Of a stretch of DNA of 64,000 bases, positions 20,482 through 28,903 are shown in pieces. The stretch's first letter is position 1, and the number at the start of each line of letters is the position of its first letter. The stretch covers positions 1 to 64,000 of the forward strand of contig NZ_JAAMPT010000208.1 of the NCBI RefSeq assembly GCF_012911605.1, read 5' to 3'. The notes under the pieces are model-generated. The model saw nothing but the letters and a program-made list of their open reading frames with translations. It was not told where the DNA came from and did no database searches. A program made the translations under genes and the position numbers. This DNA is from Flavobacterium solisilvae (lineage in GTDB: Bacteria; Bacteroidota; Bacteroidia; Flavobacteriales; Flavobacteriaceae).

Positions 20482-20515
20482 AAAAAGCCCGATAAAATTT
20501 TATCGGGCTTTTTTA
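20482..20515 (+). terminator. Terminator after atpC
   Basis: A long perfect inverted repeat AAGCCCGATAAAA / TTTTATCGGGCTT with flanking A and T runs. It is symmetrical enough to work in both directions. Confidence 0.85.
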
Positions 20516-20594
20516 TTTATACTAAATTCATTTCAGTTTTGTTGAAGCTAATCCAACTATTCGTTTCAAGATTTTTAATTTCATCCCTTTTTAT

Positions 20595-20636
20595 TACTTT
20601 TTAAAAGAGCTTCCGTTGGTCGCTTTTTAAAAAGTA
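20595..20636. repeat. Stem-loop between atpC and mgtE
   Basis: The left arm TACTTTTTAAAAGAGC (20595-20610) pairs with the right arm GCTTTTTAAAAAGTA (20622-20636) with one bulged G, leaving an 11-nt loop TTCCGTTGGTC. It is not followed by a T-run in either direction, so it does not look like an ordinary terminator. The rest of 20516-20704 shows no gene. Confidence 0.7.
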
Positions 20637-20704
20637 TAAAAATTGGTCTTCAATTTTAAAAATGCTTTCACTACTATCTGGGCTAAAATCAGTAGAAGTA
20701 AGAT

Positions 20705-22057
20705 TTAAAATCCTAAGATTAACTTGGCGATAGAAAAGTAAATCAAAATTCCACAAATATCATTACTTGTTGTGATAAATGGACCAGTTGCTAACGCTGG
20801 ATCAATTCCAAATTTGTTTAAAAGTAACGGAATAGAAGTGCCTATCAATGATGCAATGATAATTACGGAAACCAAAGCAATGGTAACAATTATACCAATA
20901 TTGGTTTCAACACCAAGTAAAAAATGACTTCCTAAGAATAGTATAGAAGCTAAAATAACACCATTTAACAAACTCAAAGAAATTTCTTTTAATAATCGAT
21001 TTACGATTGAACCACTAATGGAATGATTAGCTAAACCTTGAACAATAATTGCCGAAGATTGTACGCCAACATTTCCTGCCATAGCGGCAATTAACGGTGT
21101 AAAGAAAAATAATTTGTAATGTTCTTTCATTGCGCCTTCAAATAATCCGAGCATTTCTACCGAAATAAATCCGCCCAAAAGAGCCAAAACCAACCAAGGC
21201 AAACGCGCTTTGGTCAGTTCAAGAATGCTATCATCAGCTTCAACGTCTTGCGAGATACCGGCAGCTAACTGATAATCTTTATCGGCTTCATCCTTAATTA
21301 CATCAACGATATCATCAATGGTAATTCGACCAACCAATCGTCCCATTTCGTCCACAACAGGAATGGCTTCAAGGTCATATTTTTGCATAATTCGAGCTAC
21401 TTCAACATTGGAGTCGTTTACTCGAACGGAATCTACTTTTTTAATATAAACTTCACTGATGGGTGTTTTGGTAGAAGTTGTCAATAAATCTTTAAGCGAT
21501 AATCTTCCTTTCAATCGGTTTTCATCATCAACAACATAAATTGAATGCACTCTAGTAACATTTTCGGCTTGAATACGCATTTCTTTTACGCAAGTCAAAA
21601 CATTCCAGTTTTCGTTAACTTTTACTAACTCTTTTCCCATCAAACCACCGGCAGAATCTTCATCGTAGCGTAATAAATCAACGATGTCCTTAGCGTGTTC
21701 AACGTCTTCAAGCTCCGAGATTACTTCTTCTTTTTTACTTTGAGGAAGTTCCGCAATAATATCGGCAGCATCATCAGTATCTAGTTCATCAAGCTCTTCA
21801 GCAATCTCTTTGGCAGAAAGTCCACGAAGAATTTTTTCACGAACATCTTCTTCTAACTCGGTTAGAATTTCAGCCGTTTTTTCGCTATCTAAAATTTTGA
21901 AAATATAGATAGCTTCTTCGGCTTCTAATTCGTCAAAAATCTCGGCAATATCAGCATGGTGTAAGTCATTCAATAGAATCTCAAGCTCATTATCATTTTT
22001 AGCATGAATGAGTTGCTCGATTTGTTCTAAGAGTTCTTTGCTGATTTTAAACTGCAT
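20705..22057 (-). CDS. mgtE: Magnesium transporter MgtE
   Basis: A 450-residue protein. It has the N-terminal acidic superhelical MgtE_N domain (about 5-130, [28 protein letters not shown]), a pair of CBS domains (about 135-255, [22 protein letters not shown] and [23 protein letters not shown]), and a five-helix membrane domain (about 283-450) with the family signature [21 protein letters not shown]. It is a Mg2+-gated Mg2+ channel of the inner membrane. Its start overlaps the end of rsmA by 11 bp, so the two are translationally coupled. Confidence 0.96.
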   Translation of the reverse strand: MQFKISKELLEQIEQLIHAKNDNELEILLNDLHHADIAEIFDELEAEEAIYIFKILDSEKTAEILTELEEDVREKILRGLSAKEIAEELDELDTDDAADIIAELPQSKKEEVISELEDVEHAKDIVDLLRYDEDSAGGLMGKELVKVNENWNVLTCVKEMRIQAENVTRVHSIYVVDDENRLKGRLSLKDLLTTSTKTPISEVYIKKVDSVRVNDSNVEVARIMQKYDLEAIPVVDEMGRLVGRITIDDIVDVIKDEADKDYQLAAGISQDVEADDSILELTKARLPWLVLALLGGFISVEMLGLFEGAMKEHYKLFFFTPLIAAMAGNVGVQSSAIIVQGLANHSISGSIVNRLLKEISLSLLNGVILASILFLGSHFLLGVETNIGIIVTIALVSVIIIASLIGTSIPLLLNKFGIDPALATGPFITTSNDICGILIYFSIAKLILGF

Positions 22058-22826
22058 TGGCTTCTATTTTTTGAGTTAAATCAATAAATTGTTCTACCGA
22101 AAGTTGTTCCGGACGCAGGTCAAAGATAGCATCTTCTTTTAAATTATCCGATAAGGCAAACGATTTTAAACTATTTCTTAACGTCTTTCTTCTTTGTTGG
22201 AAAGCCGTTTTTACAACGTTGAAAAACAATTTTTCGTCACAGGGTAACTGGAAATTCTCTTTTCGTTTCATTCGCATTACACCCGATTTTACTTTTGGCG
22301 GAGGATTAAAAACATTTTCATGAACCGTAAAAAGATAGTCAACTTCATAAAATGCTTGTGCTAAAACCGAAAGAATACCATAGGTTTTACTTCCTTTTTT
22401 TTCACAAATGCGTTCGGCTACTTCTTTTTGAAACATACCTGAGAATTCAGGAATTTGATTTCGCATTTCAAGACATTTGAACACAATTTGTGATGAAATA
22501 TTATAAGGATAATTGCCAATCAAAGCAAAAGGTTTTCCATTGAAAACTTCGTTGAGATTGTATTTTAAGAAATCTTTGGAAATGATTTTTCCATGTAATT
22601 TTGGATAATATGCATTCAAATATTCCACCGATTCGGTATCGATTTCAATCACATAGGTTTCGATGTCTTTTTCTAAAAGATATTTGGTTAAAACTCCCAT
22701 TCCTGGACCAATTTCTAAAACCAAATCATAGCCTTCCAATTGTAAAGTGTCGGCTATTTTTTTTGCTATATTTTCATCGATCAAAAAATGTTGCCCAAGG
22801 TGTTTTTTTGCTTTTACTTTTTCCAT
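22047..22826 (-). CDS. rsmA: 16S rRNA dimethyladenosine transferase (RsmA/KsgA)
   Basis: About 259 residues from the start at 22826 ([15 protein letters not shown]). It dimethylates two adjacent adenines near the 3' end of 16S rRNA using SAM. Motif I is [18 protein letters not shown], motif [14 protein letters not shown], and the C-terminal helical domain ends in [14 protein letters not shown] second in-frame ATG at 22838 is only 3 nt from the repeat at 22841; the downstream ATG has a purine-rich GGAAAG before it and is preferred. The repeat-bounded GIY-YIG gene is inserted directly in front of this gene. Confidence 0.95.
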   Translation of the reverse strand: MEKVKAKKHLGQHFLIDENIAKKIADTLQLEGYDLVLEIGPGMGVLTKYLLEKDIETYVIEIDTESVEYLNAYYPKLHGKIISKDFLKYNLNEVFNGKPFALIGNYPYNISSQIVFKCLEMRNQIPEFSGMFQKEVAERICEKKGSKTYGILSVLAQAFYEVDYLFTVHENVFNPPPKVKSGVMRMKRKENFQLPCDEKLFFNVVKTAFQQRRKTLRNSLKSFALSDNLKEDAIFDLRPEQLSVEQFIDLTQKIEANAV

Positions 22827-22840
22827 TTTTCTTTCCATTT

Positions 22841-22867
22841 GTCATTCCCGCGAAGGCGGGAATCCAT
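22841..22867 (+). repeat. Left copy of a 27-bp inverted repeat around the GIY-YIG gene
   Basis: The 27-bp element starts GTCATTCCCGCGAAGGCGGG and ends AATCCAT. Its core is itself palindromic (ATTCCCGC/GCGGGAAT). It encodes the last residues and stop codon of the GIY-YIG protein (GFPPSRE, stop at 22842-22844). It matches the copy at 23176-23202 in inverse orientation with one mismatch, and a diverged relative lies at 36600-36626. Confidence 0.9.
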
Positions 22868-23162
22868 TCCAATCCGAAGAAAGGTCTTTCCATTCTTTGT
22901 TTTCTTCTTCGATCAGATTTATTTTCCACTGTCGGTTCCATTTTTTGAGTTGTTTTTCTCTGTCAATGGCATCATTTATATATTGAAACGTTTCATAATA
23001 AACTAAGATATTGACATTATATCTCGATGTAAAACTTTGTGGATTTAATTTGCTTTTATGTTCTTTAATTCTTCTTTCAATATTATTGGTAACACCTATG
23101 TAAAGCGTTCCATTTTTCTTACTCGCTACTATGTAAACAAAATATTGTCGGAACTGTTGCAT
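22842..23162 (-). CDS. Small GIY-YIG nuclease-domain protein
   Basis: A 106-residue protein made almost entirely of a GIY-YIG domain of the UPF0213/YhbQ type: YFVYIVASKKNGTLYIGVT carries both tyrosine-containing motifs, NNIERRIKEH supplies the catalytic Arg, and AIDREKQLKKW holds the conserved Glu. The final residues NGFPPSRE are encoded by the flanking repeat and not by the nuclease fold. The gene lies between two inverted 27-bp repeats (22841-22867 and 23176-23202), with its start 14 nt inside the right one. Activity and target are unknown; homologues are usually called endonuclease-like. Confidence 0.85.
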   Translation of the reverse strand: MQQFRQYFVYIVASKKNGTLYIGVTNNIERRIKEHKSKLNPQSFTSRYNVNILVYYETFQYINDAIDREKQLKKWNRQWKINLIEEENKEWKDLSSDWNGFPPSRE

Positions 23163-23175
23163 AAGTTATCTATTT

Positions 23176-23202
23176 ATGGATTCCCGCCTTCGCGAGAATG
23201 AC
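23176..23202 (-). repeat. Right copy of the 27-bp inverted repeat around the GIY-YIG gene
   Basis: On the plus strand it reads ATGGATTCCCGCCTTCGCGA then GAATGAC, the reverse complement of 22841-22867 with a single mismatch. It sits just upstream of the GIY-YIG start and 27 nt from the DUF4286 stop. Confidence 0.9.
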
Positions 23203-23228
23203 AAATGCAGTGACAAATTACAATACGA

Positions 23229-23540
23229 TTAATGTTCACTAATCAATTCCAATTCCGTTCTAAACGCAAGCATTTTTTCGCCAAATAATCGATAACCTTC
23301 ATCACGAAGTCTTGGTGCATCTTCGTCGTAATATTTTTGTAGCGTTTCTTTGCTGTCGGTTGTATATTGAATGGAATAAGTCGTTCCGCCCATTTCTTCT
23401 TCGACTAAAACTTTCACCATTCGAGCAGATGAAAATTTTCCGGTTGCTAAAACGTCTTTAATATGTTTTTCTTGCATCCATTGCATCCATTGGTCGTGAA
23501 CGCTTTCGTGTATATTGATGGTTACGTTGTATAATATCAT
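23229..23540 (-). CDS. DUF4286 family protein
   Basis: A 103-residue cytoplasmic protein of the Bacteroidota DUF4286 family (dimeric alpha/beta-barrel-like), recognisable from MILYNVTINIHESVHDQWMQWMQEKHIKDVLATGKF and GGTTYSIQYTTDSKETLQKYYDEDAPRLRDEG. The function is unknown. Transcription probably continues from the upstream TPR gene (60 nt away) toward rsmA, with the GIY-YIG unit in between. Confidence 0.85.
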   Translation of the reverse strand: MILYNVTINIHESVHDQWMQWMQEKHIKDVLATGKFSSARMVKVLVEEEMGGTTYSIQYTTDSKETLQKYYDEDAPRLRDEGYRLFGEKMLAFRTELELISEH

Positions 23541-23569
23541 GAGAAATTTGATTGTTTTTTGTAGTTTTT

Positions 23570-23596
23570 AAACTGCCAACTGTTACTGCTAACTGA
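23570..23596 (-). repeat. Second copy of the CAGTTAGCAG dispersed repeat
   Basis: Read on the minus strand: TCAGTTAGCAGT, four spacer bases, then GTTGGCAGTTT. This is nearly the same as 20112-20138 between atpD and atpC. It occupies the spacer between the TPR and DUF4286 genes. Confidence 0.7.
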
Positions 23597-23599
23597 ACA

Positions 23600-25378
23600 C
23601 TATAAATTATTGTCTCCACGAAGTTGACGGTATTTTTTCCTCGCTTCAACCGAGTAAATACTGTCTTCGTGGTTCAGAATTACCTTTTCATATAGCTGTT
23701 TGGCTTTTTCGTTGTCTTTTAAATGATCAGCATAGATTTCGGCAGAAAAATAAAGTGCTTCGTCTATATAAATTCCTTCTTTATGGTTGTTAATTATGGC
23801 TTCATAATTTTCTAATGCTTTACTGAAATCACTCAGTTTTTCGTAGATTTTTCCAATTCGAAGTAGCGTTACAGCTTCAATTTCTTCGCCTTTGTGTTCT
23901 TTTAGAATTTGCTGAAATTGAGCTAACGATTCTTGCTTTTTATTTTGATACAACAAGAAATCAGCGCGAGCAAATTTCTTCAAAGCTGTTTGTGTTGAAT
24001 CTTCAACGGTATTATCACTAATTAGTAGAAATAAGTCCAGAGCATCGTTGGCAATCAATTGGGTTGAAGCTGATTTTAATACTTTCAATTGATGATTTGC
24101 CCATTCAAAATCGGCTTTATAATAGCTGGTTTTTGCCGTTTTTAAACTGGCTTCTTGACCGAGAATATCGCCACTCATATCATTTTCAACCTGCGAATAA
24201 TAAATCAACGCCTGATTGAATTTTTCTTCAAATAAAAGAATGTCGGCTAATTCCATTTTAACTTCGGCAGTTTGATTTCGGCTTAAATCCATTTCCATTA
24301 CATTTTTCAAAATGGTTTTGGCTTGTTCTGGTTTTTTCAGTTGAAATGCCGAAAAATTAGCTTGCAATCGAAGTAACGGCAACGTATATGGGCTAACGCC
24401 AAATTCGGTAATCAGTTTGTCTAATTCTTGCGAAATAGCAACATAATCTATTTCCTGACTGTTTTCAATTTTCATTTCCATCAAATAGGAATTGGCTTGA
24501 ATAATCAAATCGATGTCGTTAGTATTTTGCAATACAAAAGTTAAGATTTCTGTTGCCGCTTCTTGGTCGTTATCTTCAATTGCCATTTGTCCTAAATTGA
24601 CAATATTGGAAAACGATTCAGGTTCACGCTTGTAAATGGCTTTTTGCTGAATAAATGCTTTTCCGTATTCTTTCTGTTGAATAAAAAACCAACTTAAAAA
24701 ATCATTCCAAAAAATATCTTGCGTTTTTTGCGCACGAATCAATAGCGATTTTCTAAGATTATCGTTAAAAGTTTCATCGGCATCTTCGTTCATAAATCGC
24801 GATAATTGACTTTGAATTAGCGGAAGATTTTGCGGATTTTGATAGGCTTCAATCAAATAGGTTTCAATCATCAAATCGGTTTTACCTTGCTGACCATAAA
24901 TTACCGCCATTTGCGAATTAAAAGTCAGTCGTGGTTCAATTTCAGTGGCGGTTTTATAGGCTAACAAAGCATAATCTAACAATGATTTTCGTTCAAAAGT
25001 ATAGCCAATTCCATAAGCTTCGTTGACATTTTTGGCTATTTTATCAATGGCTTGTTCGTAGTATTTTTTGGCTTTTGCTTCGTCTTTTTGCAGTTGATAG
25101 TTGTAACCTAATTCGATTAAAAGATTACTTTGTTTGAATTTTTCTAATCGAGCTTGCAGTGCTTTTTCGGCTTTGTCAAATTGTTGTAACTGCTGATAAC
25201 ATTCTACGGTTCGTTGAAAAAACAAAGAATTCCCGGGATTATTTTTTAACAGTTCTTCATAGCTTACTACTGCTTTTTCAAATTCGCCACGGTCGTAATA
25301 ATTTTGCGCCAATTGTTCGTTTTGAGCATTTGCCCAAAGCGAAAGGAAAAGAAAAACAAAAGCGATGATTTTTTTCAT
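23600..25378 (-). CDS. Secreted tetratricopeptide-repeat protein
   Basis: A 592-residue protein with a signal peptide (MKKIIAFVFLFLSLWANAQ) followed by about ten TPR-like helical pairs across its whole length, for example LAQNYYDRGEFEKAVVSYEELLKNNPGNSLFF and VTLLRIGKIYEKLSDFSKALENYEAIINNH. No enzymatic domain is visible. It is probably a periplasmic scaffold. Similar long TPR proteins are common next to DUF4286 and rsmA in Flavobacteriia, from general recollection. Confidence 0.8.
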   Translation of the reverse strand: MKKIIAFVFLFLSLWANAQNEQLAQNYYDRGEFEKAVVSYEELLKNNPGNSLFFQRTVECYQQLQQFDKAEKALQARLEKFKQSNLLIELGYNYQLQKDEAKAKKYYEQAIDKIAKNVNEAYGIGYTFERKSLLDYALLAYKTATEIEPRLTFNSQMAVIYGQQGKTDLMIETYLIEAYQNPQNLPLIQSQLSRFMNEDADETFNDNLRKSLLIRAQKTQDIFWNDFLSWFFIQQKEYGKAFIQQKAIYKREPESFSNIVNLGQMAIEDNDQEAATEILTFVLQNTNDIDLIIQANSYLMEMKIENSQEIDYVAISQELDKLITEFGVSPYTLPLLRLQANFSAFQLKKPEQAKTILKNVMEMDLSRNQTAEVKMELADILLFEEKFNQALIYYSQVENDMSGDILGQEASLKTAKTSYYKADFEWANHQLKVLKSASTQLIANDALDLFLLISDNTVEDSTQTALKKFARADFLLYQNKKQESLAQFQQILKEHKGEEIEAVTLLRIGKIYEKLSDFSKALENYEAIINNHKEGIYIDEALYFSAEIYADHLKDNEKAKQLYEKVILNHEDSIYSVEARKKYRQLRGDNNL

Positions 25379-25459
25379 GAATTTCTGTTAAAAGAACAAT
25401 GTACTAAAGTAACACTTTTTGTGCCAAATTAGTACATCGTTTACTAAAGATTAACTTTT

Positions 25460-26731
25460 TTAGTTAATGATATCGAAACCAGTATATTTACGCAATACTT
25501 CTGGAACCACAATTCCTTCTGGTGTTTGATAATTTTCTAAAATTCCGGCTAAAACTCTAGGCAAAGCCAATGAACTTCCGTTTAACGTATGTGCCAATTG
25601 TGTTTTGCCATCTTTTCCTTTGAAACGCAATTTTAAACGATTGGCTTGGAAAGTCTCAAAATTAGAAACTGATGAAATTTCCAACCAACGATCTTGTGCG
25701 GTTGAAAACACTTCGAAATCATAAGTCAATGCCGAAGCAAAACTCATATCGCCACCACAAAGGCGTAAAATTCTATAAGGTAATTTTAATTCGTCCAAAA
25801 TAGTTTTTACGTGGTCAACCATTCCGTCCAATGCTTCATACGATTTATCAGGATGTTCAACACGAACGATTTCTACTTTGTCAAATTGATGCAAACGGTT
25901 CAATCCGCGAACGTGTGCACCATAACTTCCAGCTTCTCTGCGGAAACATGGCGTGTAACCTGTACAAAGAATTGGCAATTCGTTTTCTTGCAAAATCACA
26001 TCACGGAATAAATTTGTTACCGGAACTTCGGCAGTTGGAATTAAATATAAATCGTCAATGCCTACATGATACATTTGTCCTTCTTTGTCTGGCAATTGTC
26101 CTGTTCCATATCCAGAAGCTTCATTTACCAAATGTGGCACTTGCACTTCTTGATAACCAGCTTCGGTATTTTTGTCTAAGAAATAAGAAATCAAAGCGCG
26201 TTGTAATTTGGCACCTTTTCCTTTATAAACTGGAAATCCTGCGCCAGTAATTTTTACCCCTAATTCAAAATCGATGATGTCGTATTTTTTTACCAATTCC
26301 CAATGAGGTTGCGCGCCTTCATGCAAAACAGGGATTTCTCCAGCTTGAAATACATTTAGGTTTTCTTCTGGAGTTTTTCCTTCGGGAACAATCTCGGCAG
26401 GAAGATTAGGTAACAAATACATTTTCTGGGTAAGTTCTGAGGCAAAACCATCTAATTTCTCCGAAAGTTCTTTACTCGTTTCCTTTAACTGCGCTGTTTT
26501 TTGTTTTAATATTTCGGCTTTAGCTTTTTCGCCATTTTTCATCATTTCGCCAATAGATGACGAAAGTTTGTTGGCTTCTGCTAAAGTATTATCAAGCGCA
26601 ACTTGTGTGCTTCTTCTATTTTCGTCTAGTTGGATTACTTCTTCTACAATTTGTTTGGCATCCATATGTTTTTTTGCCAAAGCAGTAATCACTTGCTCTT
26701 TATTTTCTCTGATGTAACCTATTTGTAACAT
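25460..26731 (-). CDS. serS: Seryl-tRNA synthetase
   Basis: A 423-residue class II synthetase charging tRNA-Ser. The start at 26731 (MLQIGYIRENKEQV) matches the family N-terminus. An N-terminal coiled-coil arm (about 25-105) is followed by the catalytic core with motif 2 (FRREAGSYGAHVRGLNRLHQF) and motif 3 (LNGSSLALPRVLAGILENYQ). A -7 promoter box just upstream (26753-26760) supports this start over a longer one at 26755. Confidence 0.97.
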   Translation of the reverse strand: MLQIGYIRENKEQVITALAKKHMDAKQIVEEVIQLDENRRSTQVALDNTLAEANKLSSSIGEMMKNGEKAKAEILKQKTAQLKETSKELSEKLDGFASELTQKMYLLPNLPAEIVPEGKTPEENLNVFQAGEIPVLHEGAQPHWELVKKYDIIDFELGVKITGAGFPVYKGKGAKLQRALISYFLDKNTEAGYQEVQVPHLVNEASGYGTGQLPDKEGQMYHVGIDDLYLIPTAEVPVTNLFRDVILQENELPILCTGYTPCFRREAGSYGAHVRGLNRLHQFDKVEIVRVEHPDKSYEALDGMVDHVKTILDELKLPYRILRLCGGDMSFASALTYDFEVFSTAQDRWLEISSVSNFETFQANRLKLRFKGKDGKTQLAHTLNGSSLALPRVLAGILENYQTPEGIVVPEVLRKYTGFDIIN

Positions 26732-26752
26732 GGCTTTTTCTTTATAAGTCCG

Positions 26753-26760
26753 CAAATTTA
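26753..26760 (-). promoter_or_regulatory. Promoter -7 box of serS
   Basis: The minus strand reads TAAATTTG, matching TAnnTTTG, 21 nt before the serS start. No clear -33 element. Confidence 0.5.
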
Positions 26761-26912
26761 GTGAAATGTTTGTAATAAACTTTAGATATTTTTAAACTTA
26801 TAAAGGCAAGTAAATATGTAGCTTCCAAGGGAATAAATCAGTTTTTTACCATTTGTTTATCATTAAAATCATATCGGAATTAGTATATTCGCAAAAAAAT
26901 AGGCTAAACACA

Positions 26913-28826
26913 ATGAAAAAGATATATTTTGTTTTGTTTCTTTTCAATATATCAATGCTTTTTGCTCAAGAAGATATTTTGGAAATCGAAAAAATTGCTG
27001 AATCCGAAATGAAATCAGCCTCAAGAACGATGGAGTTTCAAGCCAATCCTAACACGGCAAACTATGATGTTACTTATCATAAACTAGAATTTACGGTTGA
27101 TCCGGCGGTTTATTTTATCACAGGAAAAGTTACAACTACCTTCAAAGCATTGAGTGACATGACTACCGTAACGTTTGATTTAACCAATGAATTAACGGTT
27201 AGTTCCGTAAAAATTGGCGTTACTAATTTGTCTTTTGTACAAAATTCAAATAACGAATTGGTGATTACTTTGCCGTCAACGGTAACAACGGGAAGTTTCG
27301 CAACGGTAGAAATTAATTATTCTGGTCAACCTGCAGCAGGCGAAGATGCTTTTTCTCAAAGTGCACATAACGGAACGCCAATAATTTGGACATTATCTGA
27401 ACCTTTTGGTGCTCGAGATTGGTGGCCTTGTAAACAGGATTTGAACGATAAAATTGAAACTATTGATGTTTATATTACTGCACCATCACAATATGTTAGC
27501 GTGTCAAATGGTGTTGAAATAAGCGCTATTACTTTGGGTTCCAATAAAACGACACATTTTAAACACGAATATCCAATTCCAGCCTACTTAGTTGCGATTG
27601 CGGTTACTAATTATCAAATTTTTACCCAAACTGCTGGAACTGCACCAAATACTTTTCCTATTGTAAATTATATTTATCCTGAAAATTATACGTCTGCGGT
27701 GAATTCATTGGCACAAACTTTGCCTATTATGAATTTCTTTGAATCTACTTTTGAAACCTATCCATTCAGCAATGAAAAATATGGTCATGCCCAATGTGGA
27801 TTTGGCGGTGGAATGGAACATACAACGGTTTCCTTTATGGGAAGTTTCAGTCGAGGATTGATTGCTCATGAGTTGGCACATCAATGGTTTGGAGACAAAA
27901 TCACTTGCGGAACATGGAAAGATATTTGGTTAAACGAAGGTTTTGCTACTTATCTATCGGCAATGGTTATTGAGCATTTAGATGGTGCGCAACCATTTGT
28001 AAATCACAAAAGAAGTTTGACGAATAATATTACCTCAAGTCCTTCGGGCAATGTATATTTGACTGATGCTCAAGCAACTAATGTAAGTCGAATATTTAGC
28101 AGTAGATTGAGTTATAATAAAGGTGCAATGGTTCTGGAAATGCTACGATTTAAAATGGGCGATACTGCTTTTATTCAAGCACTTAAAAATTATCTAGCCG
28201 ATACCGATTTGGCTTATGGCTATGCCGTAACAACCGATTTAAAAGAACATCTTGAAGTAGTTTATGGACAAGATTTAACGGAGTTTTTCAATGATTGGGT
28301 TTATAACCAAGGTTACCCAACCTATTCAATAACGGCTCAAAATTGGGGTTCAGGACAAGTTCGTTTTGTAATCAATCAATCCCAATCGGATGCTTCGGTA
28401 AGCTTTTTTGAAATGCCAGTTCCCGTTCGAGTATTTGGTGCCAATGGCGAACAGCAAGATTTTATCCTTGAAAATACTACCAATGGACAAGTTTTTATAG
28501 AAAATATAGCATTTCCTGTTGTAGATATAGAATTTGATCCCAACGCAAATTTAATCTCTAGAAATTCAACAGCAAACTTAGCTTCAGAAGTTTTTACAAC
28601 CGAAAAAGCAATTGTTTTATATCCAAATCCAACAAAAGATGTTTTCTTCATCCAAAAGCCAACTTCAACCGAAGTACAGTCTGTAACAATATTCAACTCG
28701 TTAGGACAAATGGTTCAGGAAAGTTTTTCAACCGAAATGAATGTTAGTCCGTTGCCAACAGGAATTTATGCAGTAGCTATCAAAACATCGGAAGGAACTT
28801 TTTATAAAAAAATCATAAAAGAATAA
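26913..28826 (+). CDS. Secreted M1-family aminopeptidase with T9SS sorting domain
   Basis: A 637-residue protein. The start at 26913 gives a signal peptide (MKKIYFVLFLFNISMLFAQ). The M1 N-terminal beta domain (about 45-220) includes FGARDWWPCKQDLNDK. The zinc motif HELAHQWFGD with the downstream NEGFATY is complete. The exopeptidase motif, usually GAMEN, reads GGMEH here, so the residue that binds the substrate N-terminus differs. After a C-terminal beta region the last 70 residues (IVLYPNPTKDVFFI to YKKIIKE) are a type A T9SS signal, which predicts outer-membrane translocation. Confidence 0.9.
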   Translation: MKKIYFVLFLFNISMLFAQEDILEIEKIAESEMKSASRTMEFQANPNTANYDVTYHKLEFTVDPAVYFITGKVTTTFKALSDMTTVTFDLTNELTVSSVKIGVTNLSFVQNSNNELVITLPSTVTTGSFATVEINYSGQPAAGEDAFSQSAHNGTPIIWTLSEPFGARDWWPCKQDLNDKIETIDVYITAPSQYVSVSNGVEISAITLGSNKTTHFKHEYPIPAYLVAIAVTNYQIFTQTAGTAPNTFPIVNYIYPENYTSAVNSLAQTLPIMNFFESTFETYPFSNEKYGHAQCGFGGGMEHTTVSFMGSFSRGLIAHELAHQWFGDKITCGTWKDIWLNEGFATYLSAMVIEHLDGAQPFVNHKRSLTNNITSSPSGNVYLTDAQATNVSRIFSSRLSYNKGAMVLEMLRFKMGDTAFIQALKNYLADTDLAYGYAVTTDLKEHLEVVYGQDLTEFFNDWVYNQGYPTYSITAQNWGSGQVRFVINQSQSDASVSFFEMPVPVRVFGANGEQQDFILENTTNGQVFIENIAFPVVDIEFDPNANLISRNSTANLASEVFTTEKAIVLYPNPTKDVFFIQKPTSTEVQSVTIFNSLGQMVQESFSTEMNVSPLPTGIYAVAIKTSEGTFYKKIIKE

Positions 28827-28867
28827 GCACTTATAAAATAATTTAAAAAAGGCAAAGTGGAAAACCT

Positions 28868-28875
28868 TACTTTTG
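28868..28875 (+). promoter_or_regulatory. Promoter -7 box of rseP
   Basis: TACTTTTG matches TAnnTTTG and stands 28 nt upstream of the rseP ATG. The -33 element is weak. Confidence 0.45.
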
Positions 28876-28903
28876 CCGCTTTCAAATAAAATACAATTTA
28901 ATA

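Noticed and set aside
22601..22948. Open frames on the plus strand across the rsmA start and the GIY-YIG 3' end
   Set aside because: They overlap two well-supported minus-strand genes and have no recognisable protein features; part of their content is simply the palindromic repeat.
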